The notes: generated from the sequence alone by a model not told the origin. 64,000 bases of DNA from Petasospora fabianii (GCA_022641835.1 CP048716.1:1-64000); one strand, 5' to 3'; positions 1-9,854 are shown, counted from the stretch's first letter. A program made the numbers and translations.

Positions 1-428
1 TTTTTTTGCATTTTTTTTTTGTTTTTGGCAACGTTGTCGCAGTGACTGGTAACCGGGGCTACGAGCGCGAAAAAGGAGGCAGTGGGCATCACAACAGCCC
101 CCAGAGAAAAAAGCATAACGACCCCTATTTAACTTTCCGCTCTCCACACACGCGCTGGTATCTGTTTGCCGACGTATTTCATCCTACCACCACCCTCCTT
201 ATCCATTTCACCTCCCCCCTTACCTAGACATACCCTCCCACCACATAACACTCGACTTTCCATCGCCCTTCCCTTAGCACACACCACACAGCTTTCTCAC
301 GAGTCGTTATATCCTGTGTCCACACATACAAACCCCCGGTATACCTATCCCACTTCACCATCTTCAACAACTTTTGAAGTTCATTTTGGGCCTCCCACAC
401 TAAAATATAACTCCCAAACACTTCCACC
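1..428. other. Upstream region of the SUR1/CSH1-like gene, no gene seen
   Basis: The segment starts with T-rich runs and becomes strongly C/T-rich on the plus strand from about 180 to 350, ending in an A/C-rich leader just before the ATG. This is the usual composition of a yeast promoter and 5' leader. Short open frames here have no recognisable protein features. Confidence 0.6.
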
Positions 429-1448
429 ATGAAGAGAGAATTACAATTCTTGATATGGGCTCACGTTTTCATTGTCGTTGTGCTCCTCTACAATGTTTTC
501 GACCTCATGACGCTGTTGTATGACGACTCGTTCGCTGATCAGCTGACAGACCTTGACCTTAACCCACCACCAGGATCACCAGAACAGCCACAGCTCATCC
601 CAAAGATCCTTCATCAAACATATAAGGACACAAATGTTCCAGCAAAATGGCGTGGAGCTCAGCAAAAGTGCATTGACCTCCACCCTGACTACCAATACAT
701 TCTCTGGACCGATGAAATGGCTAGAGATTTTATTTCAGAACAGTACCCTTGGTTCCTTGAGACATTTGATGGCTACAAATACAACATTGAACGTGCTGAT
801 GTCATCAGATACTTTGCATTGATCCACTACGGTGGTATCTACATTGACTTGGACGTTGCCTGTGAGCGCAGACTCGACCCACTTCTCACTGTTCCAGCCT
901 TTGTGAGAAAGACTTTGCCAACAGGTATCTCCAACGATGTCATGGGTTCAGTTCCAAGACATCCATTCTTCCTCAAGGTTGTCGACAGTTTACAGAAGTA
1001 TGACATGAACTACCTTGTGCCGTACTTGACTATCATGTACTCCACTGGCCCATTGTTCCTAAGTGTCATCTGGAAACGTTATAGACGTTGGGTTCAGGTC
1101 CCAGTGTCTGGTGTTGTCAGAATCATGTTCCCAGAAGATTACAAGAAGCACACAAAGTCGTTTTTCTCTGTCCTCGAGGGTTCTTCCTGGCACTTGGGTG
1201 ACGCCCAGTTCATCAAGAGCATGGGCAATCACATTGCTGTTGCTGTCGTTGCCGGATTCCTCTTGGCTGCCGTCCTCTTGTATGGTGAGTACAGACTCTA
1301 CCTCTGGTTGGTCAACGGTTCTTACAAGAACACTTTCATTAAGAGATGGTGGAACAAGCACGTCAGAAAGACCCATGTTAAGAGAAACAGAAAGAACTCC
1401 AACTTGGAGTCTTACGAGATGAACCCTCCAATCAAGACTGAGGTCTAG
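429..1448 (+). CDS. SUR1: Mannosylinositol phosphorylceramide synthase catalytic subunit, Sur1/Csh1 type (GT32)
   Basis: Predicted Golgi enzyme that adds mannose from GDP-mannose to inositol phosphorylceramide, in the sphingolipid pathway. The 339-aa protein has an N-terminal membrane anchor (about residues 8-26), the GT32 entry motif IPKILHQTYK (57-66), the ERADVIRYF helix (121-129) and the catalytic DXD motif as YIDLDV (DLD at 140-142). A second hydrophobic stretch lies at about 270-295, followed by a basic tail. This order matches yeast Sur1 and Csh1 (about 380 aa); ours is somewhat shorter. The start follows a CACC context. Sur1 and Csh1 are paralogues and cannot be told apart here; Och1-like GT32 enzymes lack the C-terminal membrane segment. 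In S. cerevisiae the partner is Csg2, which is not in this window. Family call is firm, exact orthologue less so. Confidence 0.88.
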   Translation: MKRELQFLIWAHVFIVVVLLYNVFDLMTLLYDDSFADQLTDLDLNPPPGSPEQPQLIPKILHQTYKDTNVPAKWRGAQQKCIDLHPDYQYILWTDEMARDFISEQYPWFLETFDGYKYNIERADVIRYFALIHYGGIYIDLDVACERRLDPLLTVPAFVRKTLPTGISNDVMGSVPRHPFFLKVVDSLQKYDMNYLVPYLTIMYSTGPLFLSVIWKRYRRWVQVPVSGVVRIMFPEDYKKHTKSFFSVLEGSSWHLGDAQFIKSMGNHIAVAVVAGFLLAAVLLYGEYRLYLWLVNGSYKNTFIKRWWNKHVRKTHVKRNRKNSNLESYEMNPPIKTEV

Positions 1449-2473
1449 AGACAATCCATCCTACCAAAACCATATTGCTTTGTTCTATTAAAGGATCAAA
1501 AAGAAGCTCATGATGCCATGATTTCCTCCTCTTATTTTCTTCATTTTTTCTTTTCTTCGTGTGTCCCACCCAATAATACTTGTCTCTACAACCCACACTG
1601 GTTACACACAATTTGACATTTTACATTTCATTTTAACGACAACTCAAATACTTTTTATCACAAGTACATATTACCCACGCTTTTTTGCTGTTTGTTTTTG
1701 GAGTTCTTTTCGAGAAACGACAACGTTTCTGTCAGGTTCCCTGACACCACGCTCACTTTACACACTTTGCATTGTACATTAGAACATCTGGAGTTTTGTA
1801 CATATTTCGCCAGGGACATGTTTCCTGCTCTTGTTAGAATTGTGATGCCCAAACGTGTAGTAGCCATCAAAACACTCAGTCGTTGAGCCGCGCCAGTCCT
1901 GAGATCAGGACGTGAATGTAAACAAAGACGCGTTCTCAAAGTTTATTTATACTCGACTCTGTTGGCCACACAAACGGAGATGTGTTCGCCCCTCTAAGTC
2001 TTCCAGCTTGCCTCTCTGTGATGTTTGAGGCATGAAAAATACCCTGATTGAAGGTGCTGGACTATCAAAAGAAGCAGCTCTTTGGACGTAATACTCCCCG
2101 CGCAACGTGGTGGTATGGTATCTTGCGCGGACCCTGCACTTCCCGCTCGCAATTAGAATCTATTTGGTTATTTTAATTCTTGGTTTTGGCCGACATTACT
2201 TCAACGTGACTGGTTTTGTTGTCCTGATCATAAACACTGACGCGTACCAACTCCAAATCCTTTTAGATCACGCACTAGTTAGAGTTTCGCGTTGCCTAGG
2301 GAACGCCCCGTCAACTTGAAGAGGAATATTTTCCGCATTGGGCGATTTACCGCAGCTCGTGTAAACAAAAACCGACCAAACAAAAAAGAGAGCTGTTCAG
2401 AAAAATAGCACAACAAACCGCCACACGGATACGTGAAGCTCCACGCAACTCAGCACAAACTCAAACAAACACA
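1449..2473. other. Long intergenic region and TUB2 promoter
   Basis: About 1 kb between the SUR1-like stop and the TUB2 start, with no convincing gene. It carries two ACGCGT elements (1928-1933 and 2240-2245), the MluI cell-cycle box bound by MBF in yeasts; a third lies in TUB2 intron 1. The last 100 bases are A/C-rich, as expected of a leader. Small open frames here look random. Confidence 0.55.
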
Positions 2474-4194
2474 ATGAGAGAAATTGTACGTCTCCTTTCA
2501 TCTCCCAAGAACGATTCTCTGCCGCTTGAGCCAACTTTGCACGTCCTTTGAACGCTCTGAACGCGCCAGATATCTCAGATCTGACGCGTAACATTCCCGT
2601 CGTCACGGGGGTATCACGCTCAAGGAGAACGCAGCTGAGGGCGGCTCAACGTGGCGGTCAGCGCTCTTTTCTCCCTTCTAATGTCTCATACTAACTTCTC
2701 TCAAGATCCATTTGTCTGCTGGTCAGTGTGGTAACCAAATCGTGAGTACTTTGACCCCTCTAGTCCCAAGACGCGAAACCTTACCTCAGCGATGGCTTGT
2801 TTACATTTCATTGAACAACCGAACAATCACCTGGGCGCTCGCCTTCACGACTTCTATGATGTTGATCCTCAGTATACTAACAAGTTTTATAGGGTGCTGC
2901 TTTCTGGGAGACCATCTGTAGTGAACACGGCTTGGACAACAACGGTAACTATCATGGAACAGAAGAGATCCAGAGATCGAAGTTGAACGTCTACTTCAAC
3001 GAGGCCTCATCTGGCAAGTACGTCCCACGTTCTGTCAACGTCGACTTGGAGCCAGGTACCATCGATGCCGTCAAGACCTCCAGAATTGGTAACTTGTTCA
3101 GACCAGACAACTTCATTTATGGTCAGTCCTCCGCTGGCAATGTTTGGGCTAAGGGTCACTACACCGAGGGTGCCGAGTTGGTCGACTCCGTCATGGACGT
3201 TGTCAGAAGAGAAGCTGAAGGCTGTGACTCCCTCCAGGGTTTCCAAATCACTCACTCCCTTGGTGGTGGTACCGGTTCTGGTATGGGTACCTTGTTGATC
3301 TCCAAGATTAGAGAGGAGTTCCCAGATAGAATGATGGCCACTTTCTCCGTGGTTCCATCCCCAAAAACTTCTGACACCGTTGTAGAGCCATACAATGCTA
3401 CTTTGTCTGTCCACCAGTTGGTTGAGAACTCCGATGAGACTTTCTGTATCGATAACGAGGCTCTTTACGATATCTGTATCAAGACCTTGAAGTTGAGTCA
3501 GACTTCTTACGGTGACTTGAACCATTTAGTTTCCTCTGTTATGTCAGGTGTCACCACCTCCTTGCGTTACCCTGGCCAGTTGAACTCCGATTTGAGAAAG
3601 TTGGCTGTTAACTTGGTTCCATTCCCAAGATTGCACTTCTTCATGGTTGGTTACGCTCCGTTGACCTCCTTGGGTTCTAAGGAGTTTAGATCCCTCAGTG
3701 TCCCAGAATTGACTCAGCAAATGTTCGACGCTAAGAACATGATGGCCGCTTCTGACCCAAGAAACGGTAGATATTTGACTGTTGCTGCCTTCTTCAGAGG
3801 TAAGGTCTCTGTCAAAGAGGTTGAGGATGAGATGTACAAGGTTCAGGCTAAGAACTCTTCCTACTTTGTTGAATGGATTCCAAATAACGTTCAGACTGCC
3901 GTTTGTTCCGTTGCTCCAAAGGACTTGGACATGTCCGCTACTTTCATCGGTAACTCCACATCTATCCAGGAGTTGTTCAAGAGAGTCGGTGACCAGTTCA
4001 GTGCTATGTTCAGAAAGAAGGCTTTCTTGCACTGGTACACTTCTGAGGGTATGGATGAGATGGAATTCACTGAGGCTGAGTCCAACATGAATGATTTGGT
4101 TTCTGAGTACCAGCAGTACCAGGATGCTACAATTGAGGACGACGAGGATATTGAATACGGTGAGGAGCAGTCTCTTGATGAGGTTCTTGAGTAA
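2474..4194 (+). CDS. TUB2: Beta-tubulin, three exons
   Basis: Beta subunit of microtubules. Exons are 2474-2485 (12 nt), 2706-2741 (36 nt) and 2893-4194, giving 449 aa. The joined start reads [16 protein letters not shown] then [15 protein letters not shown], which is the conserved beta-tubulin N terminus. Intron 1 has donor GTACGT at 2486 and branch TACTAAC at 2689-2695; intron 2 has donor GTGAGT at 2742 and branch TACTAAC at 2875-2881. The GTP-binding tubulin signature GGGTGSG is present (plus strand about 3262-3282), the MREI autoregulatory tetrapeptide opens the protein, and the C terminus is acidic. The first ATG inside exon 3 is not the start. ACGCGT elements upstream and in intron 1 suggest cell-cycle control, by inference. 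Codon use is strongly biased, as in abundant proteins. Confidence 0.98.
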
Positions 4195-4229
4195 ACTCTT
4201 TGAGCAAACTCCTTCACATCACTATGATC

Positions 4230-4290
4230 ACGATACCCACCACCACCACAACCACCACCGTTTTTCATCATCATCATCATCATCAACCTT
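4230..4290. repeat. CAC/CAT trinucleotide microsatellite in TUB2 3' region
   Basis: A run of CAC-type triplets (about 4238-4259) is followed by six or more CAT/TCA-type triplets (about 4266-4286), just after the TUB2 stop. It is a simple repeat in the probable 3' UTR. Confidence 0.85.
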
Positions 4291-5180
4291 AATTTTATCA
4301 TGCACTTGTGGATCTTATCATCCTTTTTCCACCTCTCTCTCTTTGGCGTTATTGGACCGTCTCGAAGGTGGTTCGGCTATATCTTTTCTTCCCCTCTTTC
4401 TTTCTTACTCTTTTTGATCTCTCAAATGAGATTGTTGCTGTTTAGGTTCCCAATTCGGTTATTGAAATTTGCTATTAATGTAGTTGATGGACTGTTTGTA
4501 GATGTCTGGAGGCTGGCTACACGCGACCCGTCTCTACCGTGTGGAGGACGTTAAAACGCGTCTGTCTACAACGGGGCGGGGCCAACGGCGGAGGGCAGTG
4601 TACTTGGGTTTCTCCGTTCTTTCATCCCGCTTCCATCATTCGTTATGTTGTTTTCTCAACAACTGCTTCGCTGTGACAGCGATAATCTTGTGGTACTTCG
4701 TTTCTCTTTTAGGTCCCTACGTGTTTTCTGTAGCCTAGTCTTCATGTGGCTTAGTCGCCTTTTTTTATCTCTCACATGCATCGTCAGCTTAAGTTGTTCT
4801 CTGAGCCCGACGTCGTCTCTGCCAAAGCGTACGTTTCATATTTGATGATCTTGGATTAGTGATAGTGCTACAACAGAAAGCTAGACTTCCTATGCGCTGA
4901 CCGTTCGAGACCTACGACCCTTGTAGTATGGGAGCAGAAGAATGTACGGCTGATAGTAACCACTCAGTGTCTGTCATGCCTTACACTTATTGTTGGAATA
5001 ACACAATGTACAGCGTCCAGATTTAATGATACAGAATGACGTTTATATGGGTCTCATATGACAGCACCAATGAGTCGAATATAAAGTGAGAAAATACTAG
5101 TAAAAGACATGTAACGAAAAAGCAAGAAATCAACGGGCGAATCTTCAAAAACCCTGGAAGTACAGTCCTATGATACCAGT
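4291..5180. other. Convergent intergenic region between TUB2 and the CYSTM gene
   Basis: About 890 bases with T-rich tracts near 4380-4450 and 4640-4800. No conserved protein, tRNA or splice-signal set was found on either strand. It probably holds the 3' UTRs and terminators of the two convergent genes; the length is larger than usual for convergent yeast genes. Confidence 0.5.
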
Positions 5181-5631
5181 TTAGAACAAGGCATCGAGAG
5201 TACAGCAGATACAAAGGGCACCAAGACAGGCCATGCAACAGTCTGAGCTACCAGATGATTTCTGTGGCTGCTGTTGGACGTATACTGGCTGCTGCTGCTG
5301 GTAGTAGCCCTGTTGTGGAGGACCCTGCTGATAGTAGCCTTGCGGTGGAGGACCTTGCTGGTAATAGCCCTGTTGGCCACCGTACTGCTGTTGACCAAAG
5401 CCACCAAATCCTCTGTCACCATCGGATGGTGGTGGACCATTTGGAGCAGAGTACTGCTGGGATGGTGGTGGACCGGATGGAGCGGCGTAGTCCTGGTTAC
5501 TGTTCTGTGTATGATGTTAGTTTACTGCTGCAATGTCATGGCAAATCACAACGGGGAATGATAGAGCTGATACATTGGGAACCCATTGTTCTATATTTCG
5601 TACTCACGTTGTAGTATTTCTCAGCAGACAT
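5181..5631 (-). CDS. CYSTM-family cysteine-rich tail-anchored protein, two exons
   Basis: On the minus strand exon 1 is 5608-5631 (MSAEKYYN) and exon 2 is 5181-5504, joined across a 103-nt intron with donor GTGAGT, an AACTAAC branch and a CAG acceptor, giving 115 aa. The middle is a Q/P/G/Y-rich spacer with repeated GYYQQGPP units. The C terminus, [20 protein letters not shown] then LF and stop, is the CYSTM module found in small stress-related eukaryotic proteins; the yeast YDL012C/YBR016W group has the same layout. Such proteins sit in the plasma membrane through the cysteine-rich module. No single open frame shows this gene, because the intron breaks it after eight codons. It is divergent from the DUF2075 gene, sharing a promoter of about 400 bases. 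Which yeast paralogue it matches is uncertain. Confidence 0.9.
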
Positions 5632-5909
5632 GGTGAATCACAGTCGAAAATGTGTCGTAGTGGATGAGAATCCGTGAGGTGCTTTGTTTGGGCAGGCTAT
5701 GAGGGAGCAGTCTCGGGATGCAAAGCAAGTAGAAAAGATATTTGTAGGCCTGAGTGAACGAGGATTCAAATGAATTGCGTATAAATGGGGTTGATCCGAC
5801 AGACAGGGGGTGCACAATGGGATATAAGGCCGCAGGGAGGCACTGCTATTGCCTCGTCGTGACTTTTTTTGAAACTGCCCCGGAGATCCTTGGCAGTGGT
5901 GTGGCTAGT

Positions 5910-5927
5910 CACGTGGTCTATCACGTG
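5910..5927. promoter_or_regulatory. Paired CACGTG E-box elements
   Basis: Two CACGTG hexamers, at 5910-5915 and 5922-5927, each preceded by T, lie 12 bases apart in the divergent promoter between the CYSTM and DUF2075 genes. In yeasts this site is bound by Cbf1, Pho4 or related bHLH proteins. Their presence also argues against starting the DUF2075 protein further upstream than about 6039. Confidence 0.55.
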
Positions 5928-6092
5928 TGTAATCGTAGTCCGGCGGAGGCCCTGGTGCGGGCACATCGCATCACCTTTAGCGGACTTAAGCTCACGTATC
6001 TCTCTTTCCAATTTGATCTTTTGTTGTTTCCTGAGCCAATGTTCCTTTGTCCAAGGTTACATAGAGCATCGTTAATCCATAGAGGTCTCAGA

Positions 6093-7481
6093 ATGTCGTC
6101 GTCAGCAGTTAAGAAAAGAGCATCTACTCGTCCAAAGGGACCTCAAGCACACAAGAGGCCAAACAACACTAATTTTGATCCATACAAACCGAGTGCTGCT
6201 GTGAACAAAATCTCTAATATTAATCTCTCTGATGAACAAACGATGCTCAAAGGGAAAATTTTGAACTTCATCAACGACAACCTTGAAACAAACAACTCGG
6301 GGAAGCCATCAGTTTTCGTGATCAACGGTGATGCAGGTACTGGAAAGAGTGCTATCATCAATGCTATTTTCAATGAGATTCAAAAAATCTCCAGAACCAC
6401 AACTGGCAACACTTTGTCTGGCACTTCAAACTTTCTTGTTGTCAATCACCCAGAGATGCTGAAACTTTACCATCAAATCTCTAAACAGTTCCCATACATC
6501 AACAAATCTGATTTGGAAAGACCAACGTCCTTGATCAACCGTTACGTTCATAAGAATCACAAGGCCGTATCACAGGAGGTTGATGTTCTCATCATTGATG
6601 AAGCTCATCTTTTGGCAACCTCAAAGGATGCTTTCAAACGATTTCAGCAAGACAATCACCTTGAGGAGCTGCTCAAGTTGTCCAAGGTTGTTATCATCGT
6701 GTTTGACGATAAGCAGTCACTACGTATGGGCTCATTCTGGAACTTTAACGGCGAGGATGGTGCTTCCCTCTCCGAATACCTCTCTTCTGATCATGTCAAT
6801 CACTATGAGCAGTACAACCTCACCAAGCAGTTCCGTGTTGTTGCCCAAGATGACCTTATCAAATGGATCACTGTTCTTTCAACCAAGAAGAGTATCCTTC
6901 CACTCCCGATCCGTGATGCCATTGACAACACTTTTGACTTCAAGATTTTCGAGAGTTGTCAGGAGATGTATAATCAGATAAAGCTGCAGAACACGCTGCA
7001 TGGTCAGTCCAGACTTCTTGCCACATATGACTTCCCTTACAGACTTGACGGTAAGGACTACTTTGTCTACTCTCAGAGTGACGACTTCAAGCTGAGATGG
7101 GATCGTTACCTTCCACAAATTACTACTCCATGGAGTGAGAGGGACGACACCATCGACGAAGTAGGATCAGTCTACACTATCCAAGGCTTTGACTTGAATT
7201 ACGCCGGTGTCATCTTAGGGAGATCCATCGGCTATAATAAGGAAACAGACACGATAGAGATCAAACCAGAGTTGTATGATGACCACGCTGGATTCACAAG
7301 GAAGAAGAACATCAAAAATGTGGATACCGTGAAGGAAAAAATTATTCTCAACTCGCTCAACGTGCTGCTTACAAGAGGTGTGAAGGGGTTATACTTGTTT
7401 ATATGGGACAATGAGCTCAGAGAGAGACTATTAAATGGTCCTGGATCCGATGAGAAGGTCATTGTGAGAAAGCAGTGGTAA
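6093..7481 (+). CDS. DUF2075 / Schlafen-group-3-like P-loop ATPase (putative helicase)
   Basis: The 462-aa protein has a basic N-terminal 25 residues, a Walker A motif GDAGTGKS (79-86), a Walker B motif VLIIDEAHLL (about 167-176), and the downstream SVYTIQGFDLNYAGVILGR and LNVLLTRGVKGLYLF motifs. These correspond to helicase motifs of the DUF2075 superfamily-1-like fold, common in bacteria and present in some fungi; S. cerevisiae has no clear copy that I know of. The cellular role is unknown. The chosen start has A at -3. An in-frame ATG at 6039 would add 18 residues (MFLCPRLHRASLIHRGLR), arginine-rich and without acidic residues, resembling a mitochondrial presequence. Its stop at 7479-7481 directly abuts the convergent acyltransferase stop. 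Family call is good, function is not assigned. Confidence 0.85.
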   Translation: MSSSAVKKRASTRPKGPQAHKRPNNTNFDPYKPSAAVNKISNINLSDEQTMLKGKILNFINDNLETNNSGKPSVFVINGDAGTGKSAIINAIFNEIQKISRTTTGNTLSGTSNFLVVNHPEMLKLYHQISKQFPYINKSDLERPTSLINRYVHKNHKAVSQEVDVLIIDEAHLLATSKDAFKRFQQDNHLEELLKLSKVVIIVFDDKQSLRMGSFWNFNGEDGASLSEYLSSDHVNHYEQYNLTKQFRVVAQDDLIKWITVLSTKKSILPLPIRDAIDNTFDFKIFESCQEMYNQIKLQNTLHGQSRLLATYDFPYRLDGKDYFVYSQSDDFKLRWDRYLPQITTPWSERDDTIDEVGSVYTIQGFDLNYAGVILGRSIGYNKETDTIEIKPELYDDHAGFTRKKNIKNVDTVKEKIILNSLNVLLTRGVKGLYLFIWDNELRERLLNGPGSDEKVIVRKQW

Positions 7482-9443
7482 TCAAAGCTTGAGCTCGCTC
7501 AATGAAGTGTTGACTTGTTGAAAAACTTCATGCTCATACTGTAGTGGACGGTTAGTTCGAAGACAGTGCAAATACTGACGCAACTGTAGCATCTTGTCAT
7601 CATCTATTACCTCAATCTCAATGGCTTTGTTCAATCTGATGAGTTTCAGTGACTGAAGTGTGTAGATAGCGTATAGTATGTTCGATTTGTTTAGACTTTC
7701 TTTGTAGGAAACATTCGGGGAAGAAATGTAGAGAAGATGGAGCCAACGCTTTAGTGTAATCTTGATGACACCACGCAAGTTGTTCAGCACCAGTTCATAG
7801 GACTCAATAAAGGGATTCAGGAGATCACCAAATAATAGATAGTCGCGCTGTGTAAGTTCGGTTGTATCATCAATTCTTGAAGTCAAGAACTCAAAGTCAA
7901 AGAGCTTTTTCAGCACTGTCATAGTCACTGGTGATTTGTTCGTCTTAATCAAGAACATCTCAGAGATAAAGTTATTCAGAAGGGAGTTCTTATAGTAAAC
8001 CAAGGCAGTTTCTTCCATAATCATGAACTCGTCATCCTCAGTAGTCACATGCTCAAAGAGGAAATTCTTGACCAAGGAATCGCACATAATGACAATTTCA
8101 TCATCGGTCATCGAGACGCATCTTACCAAGTGTTCTGTATCTGCACCTCTTTCTGCCAACATCACACATAGCTCCTTAAATAGTACGGCCACAGCAGACT
8201 TCTTGAGTCTTTTCATATGGACCTCCTTGTAGAACAATATGCTCATAGCCAAGCCAAGAACTGAAATTTCTGTAATATAACTGATATCATGGATCTTCCG
8301 TAATACTTCGTTGCCCAGGTCTTTCATATCCGGATAATCATGGAACCTTAAGAACCCGTCGTCGAATTTGATGATCAGCTTACCATAGTTATCACTTTTG
8401 CCAAGCAAAAGCTTTGCCCCAGCAGAGAAGATACTCGTGAATGATTCCTGTACCTTGTCCATACCATTAAGCTCCACTAAATACTCATTAAATTCGTAAG
8501 GCTTCTCATAGATCATACTGATAGGTTGGACGAATGCATCTATTCCCCGCATACTTTCCTTCAACAGTTGCATAAAGCCGGTCTTGGCAAGCATGAGCTT
8601 ACCGTTTCTTGATCTTGTTCCTTCGATAAACAGTTCAATTTGCTCGCCTGGTTTAGCAGTTTTCCAACCCATAAGGTTCTTCATGTTATTGATATACCAG
8701 AAGTCATCACTGCTGAACTTACGCTTGATGAAGACAGCGCCAAGTCGTTTCAGGTACGGTCCAAAGACTGGGACGTTGAGGTTCTCACCGGCAATGACGA
8801 GAGGGGTCTCGAGTTGAAAGCGGGCATACATGAAATGTATGATTATGTAGTCAATGTGAGACTTGTGATTTGGTAGGAGAAGGACAGTGGCAGAAGGGTG
8901 TGACTTGACACGCTCGAGAAAGCTATAGAACGTGCGTTTGTGGATCCAGATCCCATCTTTGAAAATGCAGGGAAGAATATGGGCAAATACGACATAAGCG
9001 ATTCGTAGATGCAAAGCATGATTGTTGCGGGTTGAAGTAGAGGTGTTCGAATACCGTTCAAGCTGATTGTAGTAGAACCCTCGTAGCCAATCTCGTAGCT
9101 GCTGCCGTCTTTCACGTACGTATTCTGGTTTGAGGATTCCAGACTGGATCTCAAGTGTCACAATCTGTGAGATCTGATCTTGAACACGTTCGTCCCTGTC
9201 AAACGCATCATCAAATGCCTTATTGAATGTAGCCTCAGTGAACTGCTCTTTACTCTTGGGTATGCGGTACACGTCAAACCAATCCACACCCAAAAGTGAG
9301 GTAATGAGCGAGCGTAAAGTCGATAAGCTTTTCTCGGAGACATCAGAATTAGACCTCCAGGGAGCAACAATGGGTGGCAGCCTAATCGTTGGTGCCTTGA
9401 GTGGGTCTCGGAGGAGGTCTATGTAGTCGTCTTCGAAGCCCAT
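7482..9443 (-). CDS. GNPAT/PlsB-like glycerol-phosphate or DHAP O-acyltransferase
   Basis: Predicted first-step acyltransferase of glycerolipid or ether-lipid synthesis, moving an acyl group to glycerol-3-phosphate or dihydroxyacetone phosphate. The 653-aa protein carries the HX4D catalytic block as PNHKSHIDY (H193, D198), the substrate block GPYLKRLGAVFIKR (228-241) and EGTRSR (274-279), followed by a PISMIYE block. Order, spacing and size fit the GNPAT/PlsB family, not the Sct1/Gpt2 enzymes that do this job in S. cerevisiae. No clear membrane anchor is visible. The protein ends in LKL, close to but not a canonical peroxisomal PTS1; mammalian GNPAT ends in AKL. The start is the first in-frame ATG; an upstream GTG adds nine codons. 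It is divergent from POM33/PER33. Substrate preference and location are unproven. Confidence 0.88.
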   Translation of the reverse strand: MGFEDDYIDLLRDPLKAPTIRLPPIVAPWRSNSDVSEKSLSTLRSLITSLLGVDWFDVYRIPKSKEQFTEATFNKAFDDAFDRDERVQDQISQIVTLEIQSGILKPEYVRERRQQLRDWLRGFYYNQLERYSNTSTSTRNNHALHLRIAYVVFAHILPCIFKDGIWIHKRTFYSFLERVKSHPSATVLLLPNHKSHIDYIIIHFMYARFQLETPLVIAGENLNVPVFGPYLKRLGAVFIKRKFSSDDFWYINNMKNLMGWKTAKPGEQIELFIEGTRSRNGKLMLAKTGFMQLLKESMRGIDAFVQPISMIYEKPYEFNEYLVELNGMDKVQESFTSIFSAGAKLLLGKSDNYGKLIIKFDDGFLRFHDYPDMKDLGNEVLRKIHDISYITEISVLGLAMSILFYKEVHMKRLKKSAVAVLFKELCVMLAERGADTEHLVRCVSMTDDEIVIMCDSLVKNFLFEHVTTEDDEFMIMEETALVYYKNSLLNNFISEMFLIKTNKSPVTMTVLKKLFDFEFLTSRIDDTTELTQRDYLLFGDLLNPFIESYELVLNNLRGVIKITLKRWLHLLYISSPNVSYKESLNKSNILYAIYTLQSLKLIRLNKAIEIEVIDDDKMLQLRQYLHCLRTNRPLQYEHEVFQQVNTSLSELKL

Positions 9444-9854
9444 TTTCTCTCTAAGCTCAAAGGAGTACACTGATATTGAGATGGTTCTATCCCGGGTCGG
9501 GTGGAATTACTAGAACATAAAACTACTGGTCATAAGAAACACAACCTATGTGGGGTCCAAAATTGTTGAGCAGATCGTCCCCGTGAAAGGTGGGGATCTT
9601 CATCTGTGCACGTGACCCAACTTTTTCGTTTTGCAACTACGATCGCGAACATGTTTGATATCACCGTATCACGTATTGCTGGCGGCTTCGGAAATCGGAG
9701 CGCGCTATCGGCGCCTTGTTCGAACGGCTTCTCGAATATAGAGGCTATCGGAAAACGATCCTCCAGGCTTAAATCAAACACTTCCGCAGTGTGTACTGCC
9801 ATAGAGCTACTCCAATTACACAGTCCGCTGTGAGTGAACCGAACCAAACATCCA
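9444..9854. other. Divergent promoter of acyltransferase and POM33/PER33 genes
   Basis: About 410 bases with one CACGTG element at 9609-9614 (Cbf1/Pho4-type core). Two open frames cross it but show no protein features. TATA-like sequence is not obvious. Confidence 0.5.

Noticed and set aside
1658-1939. Frames between SUR1 and TUB2 on both strands
   Set aside because: They overlap each other, lack protein features and lie in an expected promoter/terminator region.
3007-4032. Two long minus-strand frames (172 and 162 codons)
   Set aside because: They are antisense shadows of the highly codon-biased TUB2 exon 3.
5754-6038. N-terminal extension of the DUF2075 frame upstream of 6039
   Set aside because: It would run through the divergent promoter and the twin CACGTG sites, and the residues show no fold or targeting pattern.
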